NCBI GenBank assembly: GCA_964411275.1
Contig: CAYPKG010000005.1
Span: 1 to 64,000 of the forward strand
Length of the DNA: 64,000 nucleotides
Origin: CAYPKG01 sp964411275
Lineage (GTDB): Bacteria; Bacillota; Clostridia; Christensenellales; CAG-138
Reading direction: 5' to 3'
The notes under the pieces were generated by a model. It was not told the DNA's origin, made no database searches, and worked only from the letters and a program-made list of their open reading frames with translations. Positions 16,776-25,691 of the stretch are shown here, one piece after another (position 1 is the stretch's first letter; the number at the start of each line of letters is the position of its first letter). Made by a program: the position numbers and the translations under genes.

Positions 16776-18494
16776 TTATTTGCCGGGCGTATTCGAAATA
16801 AAGTCCACAATGTCCTCAAACACTTCATCCGGGATGGACGACGGCGTATTGTATTCCACAAGCGCGGCGTTCATGGTGGTGGCGCTTGAAGGCATGAAAA
16901 TATGGCTTAGATCGGGATACAGGTGAAAGCGCGCGTAAGCCGCGCCCTCCAATGCTTCCTGATACAGCTTGTAATCCACATCCGCGTAAACCTGCACGTC
17001 CTTCCCGCCCTGCATCACCAGCACGGGCGTTTTTTGCGCTTGCAGCAATTTGAGGGCGTCGTGCCCGTGCATCTCGTAGAGATAATACGCTGGGAACGTC
17101 CCGGCATACAGCGGTTCAGCCTTAAGCGCTTGCTCAGGCGTCATGGCGTACAGCGCCGCCGCGTCCTGCTTCCATGTTTCCATATAGGCATTTGGGACGC
17201 CGGATTGTTCGGCTGTGAGGCGCTGCTGGTCATAGAGAAGGTCGGAGAGGCTGCGCGGCGTTCCGGCCAGCAGAACGAGGCCCGCCACATCCGCGCCTTC
17301 CTCCACAAACCGTGGCGCAAGCATGCCGCCCTGGCTGTGTCCGGCGATATACACCCGCTGGGGGTCCACCCGGGGATCCGCCTTGAGCAGATTGACAGCC
17401 GCCAGCACATCCTCCACATATTCATGCTTTACGCTAAACCCTTCTTCATTCCATAGATCGGGATACGTGAAGGTCCGCTTGTCAAACCGAAGCGTGATGA
17501 GCCCCCGGCTGCTTAATCCATGGGCAAGCTGGGCGAAAACCCGGTTCGCGCCCACGATCTCATCCCGGGGGTTTGCCCCGGAACCGCTCACCAGCAATAC
17601 GGCAGGCAGCGGCTGTTGTGCGTCTTTGGGTAAACTGAGCGTTCCGCCAAGGGGATATCCCGTGCCCGCATCCAGGGCGATTTCTTCTTCCAAAACGTTT
17701 TCCGGGATTACGATATCAGCAACCTCGATCTGGGGCTGGAACGCAAATCCCGCGATTTTGTCCTTGGCGTCAACGCTGATTGCCACGTCCAGCGTGGCCG
17801 CGTCGAATGTAACGGGCAGCGTGATTGTCACAAAGGCATCGGCCACGGATGCCGAAGCCTCCCCATATTCCTTGACAGCGCCCATCTGCTGGGCCAGGGT
17901 TTCGCCAAACTCCTGTAGCCCGCCTTGTGCTGCAAGGGCACTTGTCATCTCGTCGCTTAGCATGGCACCCGTCTCCTCGTACTCGCCTGAAAGAAAGGCT
18001 TTCAGCCAATCAAGGGCCAACGTGACCCGGCGATCGGTTTTTTCCGCATCCGCCGCCTGGCCGGGCCTGAAAAACAAGCCTAAAACCAGGTCGCCGTCAT
18101 TGAGGGCGATTTCCGCGTTCAGTACGGCGTTTTCAAACGTTACCGGGATTGTGACCACAAGATAGCCCCCGGACGTTGCCGCCGTTGCCGTCCCATAGCT
18201 TTTTACTGCGCCCGCACTGATGGTGATGGAGTCCACAACAGCGGCAAGCCCGCCCTGGGCCTCCATTGCCTTCGCCATCGTCTCATCCAGCCGCGACGCG
18301 CACTCATCGTACTCGCCGGACAGAAGCTGGGTAAGCCATTCTGCTGCGATTGTCATTCGATCCTCCTGTGATGTTAACCCTGGCGGCGCCGGGGTTGGCG
18401 TAGCCTCGGGCGCAACGGGCGCACAGCCTGCCGACAGCACTGTGAGGGAGAGAACAAGGGGCAATATCCCCCGTATGATGCGAGAAAGCCGCAT
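16776..18494 (-). CDS. Lipoprotein with two DUF3887-like domains and an alpha/beta hydrolase domain
   Basis: 572 residues from the ATG at 18494. A signal peptide ends in the lipobox LSAGC, so it is anchored outside the membrane. A Pro/Thr linker follows, then two similar ~110-residue units (about 45-145 and 165-270), each starting with a W-L-x-x-x-L-S-G-E-Y segment, as in DUF3887. The C-terminal part (about 290-572) is an alpha/beta hydrolase with GHSQGG as the nucleophile elbow, an oxyanion segment LLVSGSG, and a final L-S-H-I-F that may hold the catalytic His. It is probably an extracellular esterase or peptidase of unknown substrate. A minus-strand TACAAT lies about 50 nt upstream. Confidence 0.85.
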   Translation of the reverse strand: MRLSRIIRGILPLVLSLTVLSAGCAPVAPEATPTPAPPGLTSQEDRMTIAAEWLTQLLSGEYDECASRLDETMAKAMEAQGGLAAVVDSITISAGAVKSYGTATAATSGGYLVVTIPVTFENAVLNAEIALNDGDLVLGLFFRPGQAADAEKTDRRVTLALDWLKAFLSGEYEETGAMLSDEMTSALAAQGGLQEFGETLAQQMGAVKEYGEASASVADAFVTITLPVTFDAATLDVAISVDAKDKIAGFAFQPQIEVADIVIPENVLEEEIALDAGTGYPLGGTLSLPKDAQQPLPAVLLVSGSGANPRDEIVGANRVFAQLAHGLSSRGLITLRFDKRTFTYPDLWNEEGFSVKHEYVEDVLAAVNLLKADPRVDPQRVYIAGHSQGGMLAPRFVEEGADVAGLVLLAGTPRSLSDLLYDQQRLTAEQSGVPNAYMETWKQDAAALYAMTPEQALKAEPLYAGTFPAYYLYEMHGHDALKLLQAQKTPVLVMQGGKDVQVYADVDYKLYQEALEGAAYARFHLYPDLSHIFMPSSATTMNAALVEYNTPSSIPDEVFEDIVDFISNTPGK

Positions 18495-18580
18495 GATTTC
18501 ACTTCCTTTTCTTTTTATCGCGCCAATTCTATAGATACGGTTATATTGTACCATAATGCACACGCCCGTTACTAGACAAG

Positions 18581-18611
18581 AAGGGGGCTTTCCGTGCTGG
18601 AAAGCCCCCTT
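18581..18611 (-). terminator. Terminator of the SH3-repeat protein gene
   Basis: Perfect 13-bp arms 18581-18593 and 18599-18611. It lies just past the stop of the leftward SH3 gene and before the leftward lipoprotein gene. Confidence 0.8.
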
Positions 18612-18635
18612 TTAACGTGCCGTTTTTTATATCGT

Positions 18636-20207
18636 CTAATCATAAACCCTGATATCAGACTCGCTGATAAAAACGGTTTTGCTGGAGCTTTGTTTGTTGT
18701 ACCATACGACCTGCGCTCTGTTGCGGTCGGTTCCTACCTGGGTCAAAATGGTGCCGTAAGGGATGTTACCCGCAGAGGTATATCCGCTGAAACTGGTGTA
18801 AGCGTCAGCACCGCGGCGGTTGGTCACGATAACGGTGCGGCTCCATTCTGCATCATAATCGTAGGAGCTGTAGCTTAGCGTGCTCAGCGGCATATACATG
18901 GTTTTGCCACTCTCGTATACCTGCGCCCAAGAGGAACTATAACCCGTGACGTATACTCTTTCCCCTTTTCTGAAGTAGCCCATTACAGTGCTGGAGGTAG
19001 AGGGGGAGGAATAGGCGTAGTTATAATTCTGGTTGGAATACATGGTCCGGCTCGTTGAGGTAAATCCGCCGGAGGGGTAATAGCCGGTGGACATATCCGA
19101 CGTCAGGACGTAACCGACATTGCCATTAAAGCGGATTTGGGTCCAGTTGCCATAGGTGCCAATCCGGACGGCGCTGTCGCCTTGACGCATGTACCCCAGG
19201 GAAGCATACCCGTTGCCAGGGCCGGTGCGCACCTGGGTCGTGACCACTGCGTAGATCGTGCCGGAAGCGGTAGACGGCTTGCTGCCGGAAAGGTGGCTTT
19301 GCAATACATAACCCTGACGGGAGCCGTACTCAATGAGGTAATAGCTGCCTCTGGAGCCGAGGACGTTGACCCTTTGCCCAGCGGTGAGATACCCCCAGAC
19401 TGTACCGCTGGAGCTTGCACTCCCGCGAACCGTCGTATCGTGGAGCGTGTACATGGTGGTGATCACCGGGTCATAGCCGCCGCCACTGCTGCCGCCGCTT
19501 GAGAGCCGCAAATAAGAGCTGGATACATAGGCGTATTGATTGTTGTAGATGACCTGCGTCCAATTACCGGAGTACGCGCCTGTGCGATAAATGGTCTGGC
19601 CGGCATAAAGATTTCCGACAATGGAGTAATTCGTGCCGGGGCCGTAACGTACGTTCACGTTGGCGGTGGCCGCCATCAACGCGTAACCGTCCGCCGTCCC
19701 GCCGGAGGATGAACCTCCAGAGGGGTTCGTGGAGCTAAGGTAAGAGCTTGAGACATAGCAGACGCCGCTGCCGTAGTTGATCATGGTCCAGTTGCCATAA
19801 GTGCCGACCTTCGTGACTGCCTGCCCCCTGGCAAGCTCACCCACGATGGTATAGCCGGTGCCGGGGCCGGAGCGCACGTTGACTGAAGAGACCGCGTACA
19901 CGGTGCCTGTAGCCACAGTTCCACCGCCCGTGGAGCCTCCGCTATAGGGTCTGAGATAACTCGCGGAAGCGTACCCGGTGCCGCCGCCGTAGCTGATGCG
20001 GTACCAATTTCCGGATTGACTCAGTACTGTGACGACCTGATTTTTATTCAGCCCGCCAACGATGGAATACCTGGTGCTCGGGCCGGAACGGACGTTTAGT
20101 CCTGTGGTTGCATAATATTGATTGCTTGCCGCCAGAGCGGGAGCGGCCAATACCAGCAGAAACACCAGGGCCATTCCGAGAGCCAAGAACTTGCGGTTTT
20201 GTTTCAT
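18636..20207 (-). CDS. Secreted protein with about seven bacterial SH3 (SH3b) repeats
   Basis: 523 residues. A signal peptide (MKQNRKF, a hydrophobic core, then ALAA) is followed by about seven SH3b units of 50-60 residues with the recurring N-V-R-S-G-P-x-T-x-Y-x-I-V-G and G-N-W-x-x-I-x-Y-x-x-x-x-G-Y-x-x-S-S-Y-L pattern. Units 1-3 are closest to consensus and 4-7 more divergent. Gly/Ser linkers join them. SH3b repeats usually bind peptidoglycan or wall polymers. No catalytic or anchoring domain is present, so it is likely a wall-binding or structural protein. AGGAGGGA precedes the ATG. Confidence 0.88.
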   Translation of the reverse strand: MKQNRKFLALGMALVFLLVLAAPALAASNQYYATTGLNVRSGPSTRYSIVGGLNKNQVVTVLSQSGNWYRISYGGGTGYASASYLRPYSGGSTGGGTVATGTVYAVSSVNVRSGPGTGYTIVGELARGQAVTKVGTYGNWTMINYGSGVCYVSSSYLSSTNPSGGSSSGGTADGYALMAATANVNVRYGPGTNYSIVGNLYAGQTIYRTGAYSGNWTQVIYNNQYAYVSSSYLRLSSGGSSGGGYDPVITTMYTLHDTTVRGSASSSGTVWGYLTAGQRVNVLGSRGSYYLIEYGSRQGYVLQSHLSGSKPSTASGTIYAVVTTQVRTGPGNGYASLGYMRQGDSAVRIGTYGNWTQIRFNGNVGYVLTSDMSTGYYPSGGFTSTSRTMYSNQNYNYAYSSPSTSSTVMGYFRKGERVYVTGYSSSWAQVYESGKTMYMPLSTLSYSSYDYDAEWSRTVIVTNRRGADAYTSFSGYTSAGNIPYGTILTQVGTDRNRAQVVWYNKQSSSKTVFISESDIRVYD

Positions 20208-20272
20208 ATACTTCCCTCCTTTGAATTCACCAGATTTAGCCTGACATCCCTACTATGTGCAGCTCTAATGTA

Positions 20273-20300
20273 ATTATACCGTTGAAACCGCCACAAGCAA
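20273..20300 (-). promoter_or_regulatory. Promoter of the SH3-repeat gene
   Basis: Minus strand TTGCTT (plus 20295-20300), 16 bp, TATAAT (plus 20273-20278). The untranslated leader is about 60 nt. Confidence 0.6.
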
Positions 20301-20364
20301 ACAAAATGGGCGATTGTTCATACAATCTTTACTTTCCTGTAGTACTTTTCTAATGCTTTTGTCG

Positions 20365-21102
20365 CTATTTGCCCAGCAGCACATATTCCTTCGGGTTCAC
20401 GGGATTGCCCTTTACAAAGAAACCGAAATGCAGGTGGCTTTCCAGCATGCATTCGCTCACCGACGTGTCTCCCACAGTGCCGATAACATGTGCCGCCTCG
20501 ACCTTTTGCCCCTTTTTGACGGGTACGTCAGTGTTGAGATTTGCATACAGGGAGGACCGGTCGCCGGAATGCTCTACCAGCACCGTCATGCCCAGCGCGT
20601 CGTCCTCGTATACCTTTGCCACTTCGCCGCCCAGCACGCAGCGGACCTCCGCCCCGGGCTTGGCCGCGATATCCACGCCGGGATGGGTGGTCCATTGCTC
20701 CAGTGTTACGGAATATATGAGCTCATCCGCGGCATATCCCCAGATGATATCCCCTGTGAGCGGCGCTTCGGCCTTGGGCGCCTGGGCCATGGCGGGCTTT
20801 GCGGTCTGTGCGGGGGCGGGCGTGGCGTTAGGCGTGCTTTCGGGCGTCACCATGGGTGTGGGGGTGGATGCCGTATTAGGAAGCCGTTCATCCCCGCTCA
20901 TGGACGCGGCCTGTACCGGCGGGGTGGCGGCGGGGGTGGGGGTCGAGGCCGCTTCCGGCGGCTGCCCAGGCATCAGCGTCGCCACCGCCGCGATGCCGAT
21001 GATCATCACGCAAAGGGCCAGGACCAGGTTGAAACCATTGCGGCGCAAAAACTCGCCGGCGTTTTTCTTAAATGTTAAGTACCGTTCGTTTTTGTTTTCC
21101 AT
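20365..21102 (-). CDS. SpoIIQ-like membrane-anchored M23 peptidase-family protein
   Basis: 245 residues from the ATG at 21102, which has an exceptionally good AGGAGGTGAC site. One N-terminal transmembrane helix (about 25-45), a Pro/Thr/Ala-rich linker (about 50-115), then a LytM/M23 domain. The zinc ligands are visible: HPGVD, and HLHF near the end. The layout and size fit SpoIIQ, the forespore protein that pairs with SpoIIIAH across the septum during engulfment; Clostridia versions often keep the zinc ligands, as here. A general cell-wall endopeptidase is the alternative. The divergent yycJ starts 200 bp away. Confidence 0.75.
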   Translation of the reverse strand: MENKNERYLTFKKNAGEFLRRNGFNLVLALCVMIIGIAAVATLMPGQPPEAASTPTPAATPPVQAASMSGDERLPNTASTPTPMVTPESTPNATPAPAQTAKPAMAQAPKAEAPLTGDIIWGYAADELIYSVTLEQWTTHPGVDIAAKPGAEVRCVLGGEVAKVYEDDALGMTVLVEHSGDRSSLYANLNTDVPVKKGQKVEAAHVIGTVGDTSVSECMLESHLHFGFFVKGNPVNPKEYVLLGK

Positions 21103-21302
21103 AAAGAAGTCACCTCCTAGTGATGTGTTGAGTATTGCCGACTTCGCTTGCATACAAACCCCACACACAAAAAAACATAGTGCGGCGCAAGGAGGAGCAA
21201 CCAATTGTAAAGAAACGGCATTTATTTGTTTTATCGTGCAGGGCTTGTGTATCTTTGTTATAATGGTGTAATTATGAATTGAAACGAAAGGGAACAAAGC
21301 CA

Positions 21303-22088
21303 ATGCAGTTTTGTCCTTTATACAGCGGCTCTTCGGGCAACGCGCTGTTTTTAGAAGCCGGAGGCGTCCGGCTGCTGGTGGACGCGGGGCTTTCCGGGAT
21401 CACAATTGAGAGGGCGCTTCATTCCATCGGCGTATCCCCCGATACCCTCAGCGCCATACTGGTTACCCATGAGCACAGCGACCACATCAAAGGCGTTGGG
21501 ATACTCTCGCGCAAATACGATCTGCCTGTGTACGCAAACCTAGCCTGCTGGGAGGCCATGCTGCCCCAGCTCGGAGAAATACGCCCGGCGCGCATGCGGG
21601 TGTTTGAGACTGGGCAGGATTTTTACCTGAAGGGCCTGAACATCACCCCCTTCGCCACCCCCCACGACAGCGTAGAACCTGTGGGCTACGCGTTTTTCCA
21701 TCAGGGGCGCAAGCTGTGCACCATGACCGACATCGGGTATATGAGCGAAAGCCTGCTGGATGCGGCGCAGGATGCGGATCTTCTGCTGCTGGAGGCGAAC
21801 CACGATGTGGAAATGCTCAAAAACGGGGCCTATCCCTATCCCCTTAAAAAGCGCATTCTGTCTTCAAAAGGGCATTTGTCCAACGCGGACGCGGGCCGGG
21901 CGCTGACAAAGCTATATAGCAGGGGTGTGCGCAATGTGATATTGGGGCATTTGAGCGCCCATAACAATACGGAAGCCATCGCGATGCAGACGGTACAAAG
22001 CTGTCTCGTGGCGGAGGATATATTCGACGGCATGCATATCGCCATGGCCCATAGGGACCGGCCTTTGGGCGTGTTTGTCATCGAATAA
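21303..22088 (+). CDS. Metallo-beta-lactamase-fold hydrolase, YycJ/WalJ type
   Basis: 261 residues from the ATG at 21303. MQFCPLYSGSSGNALFLE and the zinc motif THEHSDHIKG, with further ligands at FATPHDS, TDIGYM, EANHD and a C-terminal GHLSAHNN, match the YycJ group. In Bacillus this protein is encoded with the WalRK cell-wall regulators and is linked to DNA replication/division control; its substrate is not established. Here walRK is absent and the gene heads a run with a CPBP protease and rlmH, a common arrangement in Clostridia. Confidence 0.88.
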   Translation: MQFCPLYSGSSGNALFLEAGGVRLLVDAGLSGITIERALHSIGVSPDTLSAILVTHEHSDHIKGVGILSRKYDLPVYANLACWEAMLPQLGEIRPARMRVFETGQDFYLKGLNITPFATPHDSVEPVGYAFFHQGRKLCTMTDIGYMSESLLDAAQDADLLLLEANHDVEMLKNGAYPYPLKKRILSSKGHLSNADAGRALTKLYSRGVRNVILGHLSAHNNTEAIAMQTVQSCLVAEDIFDGMHIAMAHRDRPLGVFVIE

Positions 22089-22102
22089 CAGGAGGCGGTT
22101 TT

Positions 22103-23044
22103 TTGACGGACAGAGAGAAAATAAACGTACTGCGGGCCAATTCTACCGCCTGTCTCGCCATCAGCGGGATGCTGCTTTGCACGCTTATTCTGCCGGATCT
22201 CGTGGGTACCGACGATCTGCTGCGCTACTATGCCTGGAGCATGCTGATCGCGGAACTCGGCTGCTTGTATCTGACCTCGCGGATGCTCACAAGGGCCCTG
22301 GGCGGGCAGGACGCGGCCATGCAACGGATACTTCCTGCCTCGCCTATGCTGTTGGGTGCGCTGCTGGGGGTGGGCCTGTACGTTCTGGCCCTTGGCACGG
22401 ACGGGCTGATGGTTTTCGTTTGGCAGTGGCTGGGCGCGGACATCGGGGGCGCGCTGCTGCCCATGGAGGGAGGCTGGCGGATTGGGGCCTCCATACTGTT
22501 GATCGGCCTCGTGCCCGCGTTTGCGGAGGAAAGCCTGTTTCGCGGGGTGCTGCTAAAAGCCTGGCTTCCCCTTGGCAAAACCAAAGCTGTGATCCGGGTG
22601 AGCATACTGTTTGCCCTTTGCCATTGCCAGCCCCATTTTTTGCCGTCGCTTTTGCTGATCTCCTGGGTGCTTTGCGAAGCCGCCTTGGCCGCAGACAGCT
22701 GTTATGCCGCTATTGCCGCCCATGTGGTGTATAATGTGTTGAGCATGGGCCTTGCGTATGTGGCTACCCTGCCCGGTGTAGAATTTACTTTTGGCGGAGC
22801 GCCGCTTTGTGTGCTGGCGCTTGTTTTAGGTGTATTGCTATGCCTGCTGGCAATCAGGTCTATTCGGCGGCAAACGAAGAAAAGCCCGCCGCCCGCCCCG
22901 GTTGTGGTGGAGGAGGAAGCGGAAGTGCCCCATTACCGGCCCGGAATGGAGCGGGCAAGCCGGCTGCCGATGGCGGTTTTATACTCACTTTTGGTGTTTA
23001 TCAACGTCATGGTGCTGGCTTCTTCTTTGATGGGACCCGGATAA
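22103..23044 (+). CDS. CPBP-family intramembrane metalloprotease
   Basis: 313 residues from a TTG at 22103 with AGGAGG 7 nt upstream. About eight hydrophobic segments. The motifs of the CAAX-protease/bacteriocin-processing family are in order: EESLFRG (EExxxR, about residue 137), a His-containing helix near LFALCHC, and HVVYN (HxxxN). A charged Pro/Glu-rich stretch (about 255-285) precedes a last span. The substrate is unknown. It lies 14 bp after yycJ and 8 bp before rlmH, so it is in the same operon. Confidence 0.85.
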   Translation: MTDREKINVLRANSTACLAISGMLLCTLILPDLVGTDDLLRYYAWSMLIAELGCLYLTSRMLTRALGGQDAAMQRILPASPMLLGALLGVGLYVLALGTDGLMVFVWQWLGADIGGALLPMEGGWRIGASILLIGLVPAFAEESLFRGVLLKAWLPLGKTKAVIRVSILFALCHCQPHFLPSLLLISWVLCEAALAADSCYAAIAAHVVYNVLSMGLAYVATLPGVEFTFGGAPLCVLALVLGVLLCLLAIRSIRRQTKKSPPPAPVVVEEEAEVPHYRPGMERASRLPMAVLYSLLVFINVMVLASSLMGPG

Positions 23045-23052
23045 GGAGAAAT

Positions 23053-23532
23053 ATGGTTATTCGCATCATTTGTGTTGGCAAATTGAAAGAAGGGTTTTTT
23101 CGGGACGCCGCCAGGGAATATCAAAAGCGGCTATCCCGCTTTGCCGCCGTGGAGGTGGTGGAGGTGGCGGACGAAAAGGCCCCGGAACGGTTGTCGCCTG
23201 CCCAGCGGGCTATGGTCCTTGAAAAGGAAGGCGAACGACTGCTGTCGAGGATTGGGGAGGCGGACACGGTGGTTGCCCTGTGCATCGACGGAAAAAAACT
23301 TTGCTCCAAGGCGCTTGCCGGACAGTTTTCCGACTGGATGAATACGGGCCGCGGGCGCATCAGCTTTGTCATCGGCGGCTCCCTGGGGCTAAGCCCGGCG
23401 GTGAGCAAGCGCGCCGAATTGATGCTGTCGTTTTCGGACATGACATTTTCCCATCAGATATTTCGGATTATGCTCCTGGAACAGGTGTATCGCGCCTTTA
23501 AAATCATCCACAACGAGCCATATCATAAATAG
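23053..23532 (+). CDS. rlmH: 23S rRNA (pseudouridine-1915 N3) methyltransferase
   Basis: 159 residues, normal length. It methylates pseudouridine 1915 in helix 69 of 23S rRNA on assembled ribosomes. SPOUT-fold features are clear: FVIGGSLGLS (SAM loop) and the diagnostic C-terminal SDMTFSHQIFRIMLLEQVYR. The ATG at 23053 follows AAGGAG; the longer open frame upstream is a shadow of the CPBP gene. Confidence 0.96.
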   Translation: MVIRIICVGKLKEGFFRDAAREYQKRLSRFAAVEVVEVADEKAPERLSPAQRAMVLEKEGERLLSRIGEADTVVALCIDGKKLCSKALAGQFSDWMNTGRGRISFVIGGSLGLSPAVSKRAELMLSFSDMTFSHQIFRIMLLEQVYRAFKIIHNEPYHK

Positions 23533-23556
23533 TGAACATATAATAAGGAGAAACCC

Positions 23557-24051
23557 ATGGTTGACCCAAGAGAAGAACCGGTTTATGCGGCTTTGGCCGA
23601 TTTGGATATTCCCTATACCCGCTTTGAGCATCTGCCTGTTATGACAATGGACGACTGCAACCGCGTGGACGCCGGGAGGGGCGCGGTGCATTTCAAAAAC
23701 CTGTTTTTGTGCAACCGGCAGCAAACCGAGTTTTATCTATTGTGCCTGATGGAAGGGAAAGCCTTTGTCACCAGGGAAATTAGCAGGCAAATCGGTTCTT
23801 CCCGGCTTTCTTTTGGCAACGCTGATAATCTTCATAAAGTTCTGGGAATTACCCCAGGGGCGGTGACGCCGCTGGCGCTTATTAACGATCCCCTGGGGCG
23901 GGTCACGGTGCTTTTCGACCGGGATATCCTGTCGGAAGAAAACTGTATCGTGCACCCTTTAGTCAACACCGCCAGCGTGGTTATGCGGGTGGCGGATCTC
24001 CAGCGATTTTTACAGAGCAGGAAAAATAAGCAAATTCTGGTGGAGGTTTGA
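23557..24051 (+). CDS. YbaK/ProX-type aminoacyl-tRNA deacylase
   Basis: 164 residues. The family hydrolyses mischarged tRNAs such as Ala-tRNA(Pro) or Cys-tRNA(Pro) in trans. The N-terminal YTRFEHLP segment, the conserved lysine in VHFKNLFL and the GSSRLSFGN stretch fit the free-standing PrdX/ProXp-ala branch. AAGGAG precedes the ATG at 23557. It is the last rightward gene before the leftward pilus operon; I see no clear terminator in the 27-bp gap. Confidence 0.85.
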   Translation: MVDPREEPVYAALADLDIPYTRFEHLPVMTMDDCNRVDAGRGAVHFKNLFLCNRQQTEFYLLCLMEGKAFVTREISRQIGSSRLSFGNADNLHKVLGITPGAVTPLALINDPLGRVTVLFDRDILSEENCIVHPLVNTASVVMRVADLQRFLQSRKNKQILVEV

Positions 24052-24078
24052 GGACGTAAAAATTGTGCTTTTGCTTAT

Positions 24079-24789
24079 TTAGCTTTGCCGTTGGCAATAG
24101 GCGACGAAGCGGTCCTTGCGGCCAAACTGGTTGATGCATGTAAACAGCGACAGCATGTCTGCGCCCTGCTTAATTTTCAGCTTATCGGCCTCTGTATCAA
24201 GGATTGTGGTTGTCTGAGTAACCTCATATTTCAATGACTCCCAAAGGTTTGTGACGATAACCTCGTCGCCCTCTTTGAGCTCAACCAGATACTTAAAAAA
24301 CACCGCGCCGTAATACCCGCGGTGTCCGGCAATTACGGAGTTTGTGTTTGCGCCTCCAATCGGCAGTGATGTCTGGCTCAAATGCACAGCGCCCTTTTTC
24401 ATGTTTTCAGTGCTTGCGCCCAAGTAAATGGGCAATACAACCTCAATTTTAGGTATTTCAATAAAGCCTATCACGTTTTCGTCAAAGCCGTACTCAGTCA
24501 GGTTAAAGCTCGCCTGCTCATAGGCCCAGGGATCGGTCAGCTCAGACTGGCCGTTTTCATAAAGCCTGTTGTTATATTGCAGCATCTGCAGGTACAATTC
24601 ATCCTGCTCTTGCTTTTGCTCCTGCCCGGCGTGAACGATTGGCGCTTGGGATATTTTTTTTACAAAGCTTTTGTAATCCTGAGTGGCCTGCTGGGTATAT
24701 TTGTGTTGCAGAGTATAGGGATAGGCGATCACGCCTATTCCCGCAACGATCAGAATTGCCGTTAGCAAGCGCACAAGCTTAGATTTCAT
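24079..24789 (-). CDS. Class C sortase, second of two in the pilus operon
   Basis: 236 residues with an N-terminal transmembrane helix (about 8-26). The catalytic His is in AGHRGYYGA, the Cys in SLFTC (usual form TLxTC) and the Arg in FGRKDR. Class C sortases join pilin subunits by isopeptide bonds. Unlike its neighbour it lacks the C-terminal membrane helix and the TPYGxNTHRL consensus after the Cys, so it is the more divergent of the pair. It may be a housekeeping-like or minor-pilin sortase. It overlaps the upstream sortase gene by 4 bp (ATGA). Confidence 0.88.
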   Translation of the reverse strand: MKSKLVRLLTAILIVAGIGVIAYPYTLQHKYTQQATQDYKSFVKKISQAPIVHAGQEQKQEQDELYLQMLQYNNRLYENGQSELTDPWAYEQASFNLTEYGFDENVIGFIEIPKIEVVLPIYLGASTENMKKGAVHLSQTSLPIGGANTNSVIAGHRGYYGAVFFKYLVELKEGDEVIVTNLWESLKYEVTQTTTILDTEADKLKIKQGADMLSLFTCINQFGRKDRFVAYCQRQS

Positions 24790-25622
24790 CCCTTGCGCCT
24801 CCTGAACTGATAGACGATAGCAATTAAGATAATTATAATTAGGCCTGCAATCGCCCCTATAATCACCATGTTGGTATCAACTACGCTGCCGCCTGATGTA
24901 ATAGTACGGTTTTGTACCTCCTGCTCGTACTGCTCGGGCGTATAGGGAATACGCGTGCCCTGCACCAGCAGGCGGTGGGTGTTTATGGCATAGGGTGTGC
25001 AGGTAAGCAGCGTTATATAGTCTTTACCCTCCACAGGCGCTAAATGGATTGTGTTATCCGGTTCCACAACTCTGATATTTTCCACCTGGTAGGCAAGTAT
25101 TTCATTTAATATATCGATGTAGAAGGTATCCCCTTGTGTAAGCTCGATCAGGTCAGAAAAGAGCTTGGCCGAAGGCAGCGCGGTATGCCCTGTAAGAACG
25201 CTGTGGTTGCCCTCGCCACCTATGGGAAAGGCGGTCTCGCTCATATGCCCCACGCCCTTGACGAGCACATCGTCGCTCACGCCATGGTAGATGGGAAGCT
25301 TCACTTTAATCTTGGGTATCTCAATATAGCCCATGGTATTGTTGGCATAATCTAAAATATCCCCATAGTTTTCAGGCAGAACAATGCCGCTGCCCGGCAC
25401 AAAAGGGTCCTTGATCTCCTGCCCGGTAAGGCTGGCGTTATATTCCTCGGCAAGAGCGCGCTCGCGCGCCAGCGATCCATCGTCCTCCTGCTCGATTTGT
25501 GCCCGCAGCTCCTGTATCGCCTTGGAGCCATTCACTTCGGTGAGGTAGTTGCTTACATAAGGATAGGAGAGCAGGCCGATCCCCGCAACCAAAAAAAGTA
25601 GAATGATAACCGCTCGTTTCAT
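24786..25622 (-). CDS. srtC: Class C (pilus-polymerizing) sortase
   Basis: 278 residues from the ATG at 25622 (AAGGAG site). N-terminal and C-terminal transmembrane helices (about 4-22 and 247-270) are typical of class C sortases. Catalytic residues: His in LTGHTALP, Cys in TLLTCTPYAINTHR, Arg in THRLL. A flexible lid containing D-P-F (KDPFVP, about 72-77) blocks the active site in this class. It links the lysine in the pilin YPK motif to the LPxTG threonine of the next subunit. It lies 69 bp after the backbone pilin gene. Confidence 0.93.
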   Translation of the reverse strand: MKRAVIILLFLVAGIGLLSYPYVSNYLTEVNGSKAIQELRAQIEQEDDGSLARERALAEEYNASLTGQEIKDPFVPGSGIVLPENYGDILDYANNTMGYIEIPKIKVKLPIYHGVSDDVLVKGVGHMSETAFPIGGEGNHSVLTGHTALPSAKLFSDLIELTQGDTFYIDILNEILAYQVENIRVVEPDNTIHLAPVEGKDYITLLTCTPYAINTHRLLVQGTRIPYTPEQYEQEVQNRTITSGGSVVDTNMVIIGAIAGLIIIILIAIVYQFRRRKG

Positions 25623-25691
25623 TAGCAGCTCCTTATAGCAGGGCGGGGACGGATTGAACTCCATCCCCGTCCGCTGCTAAATCAGAATAGT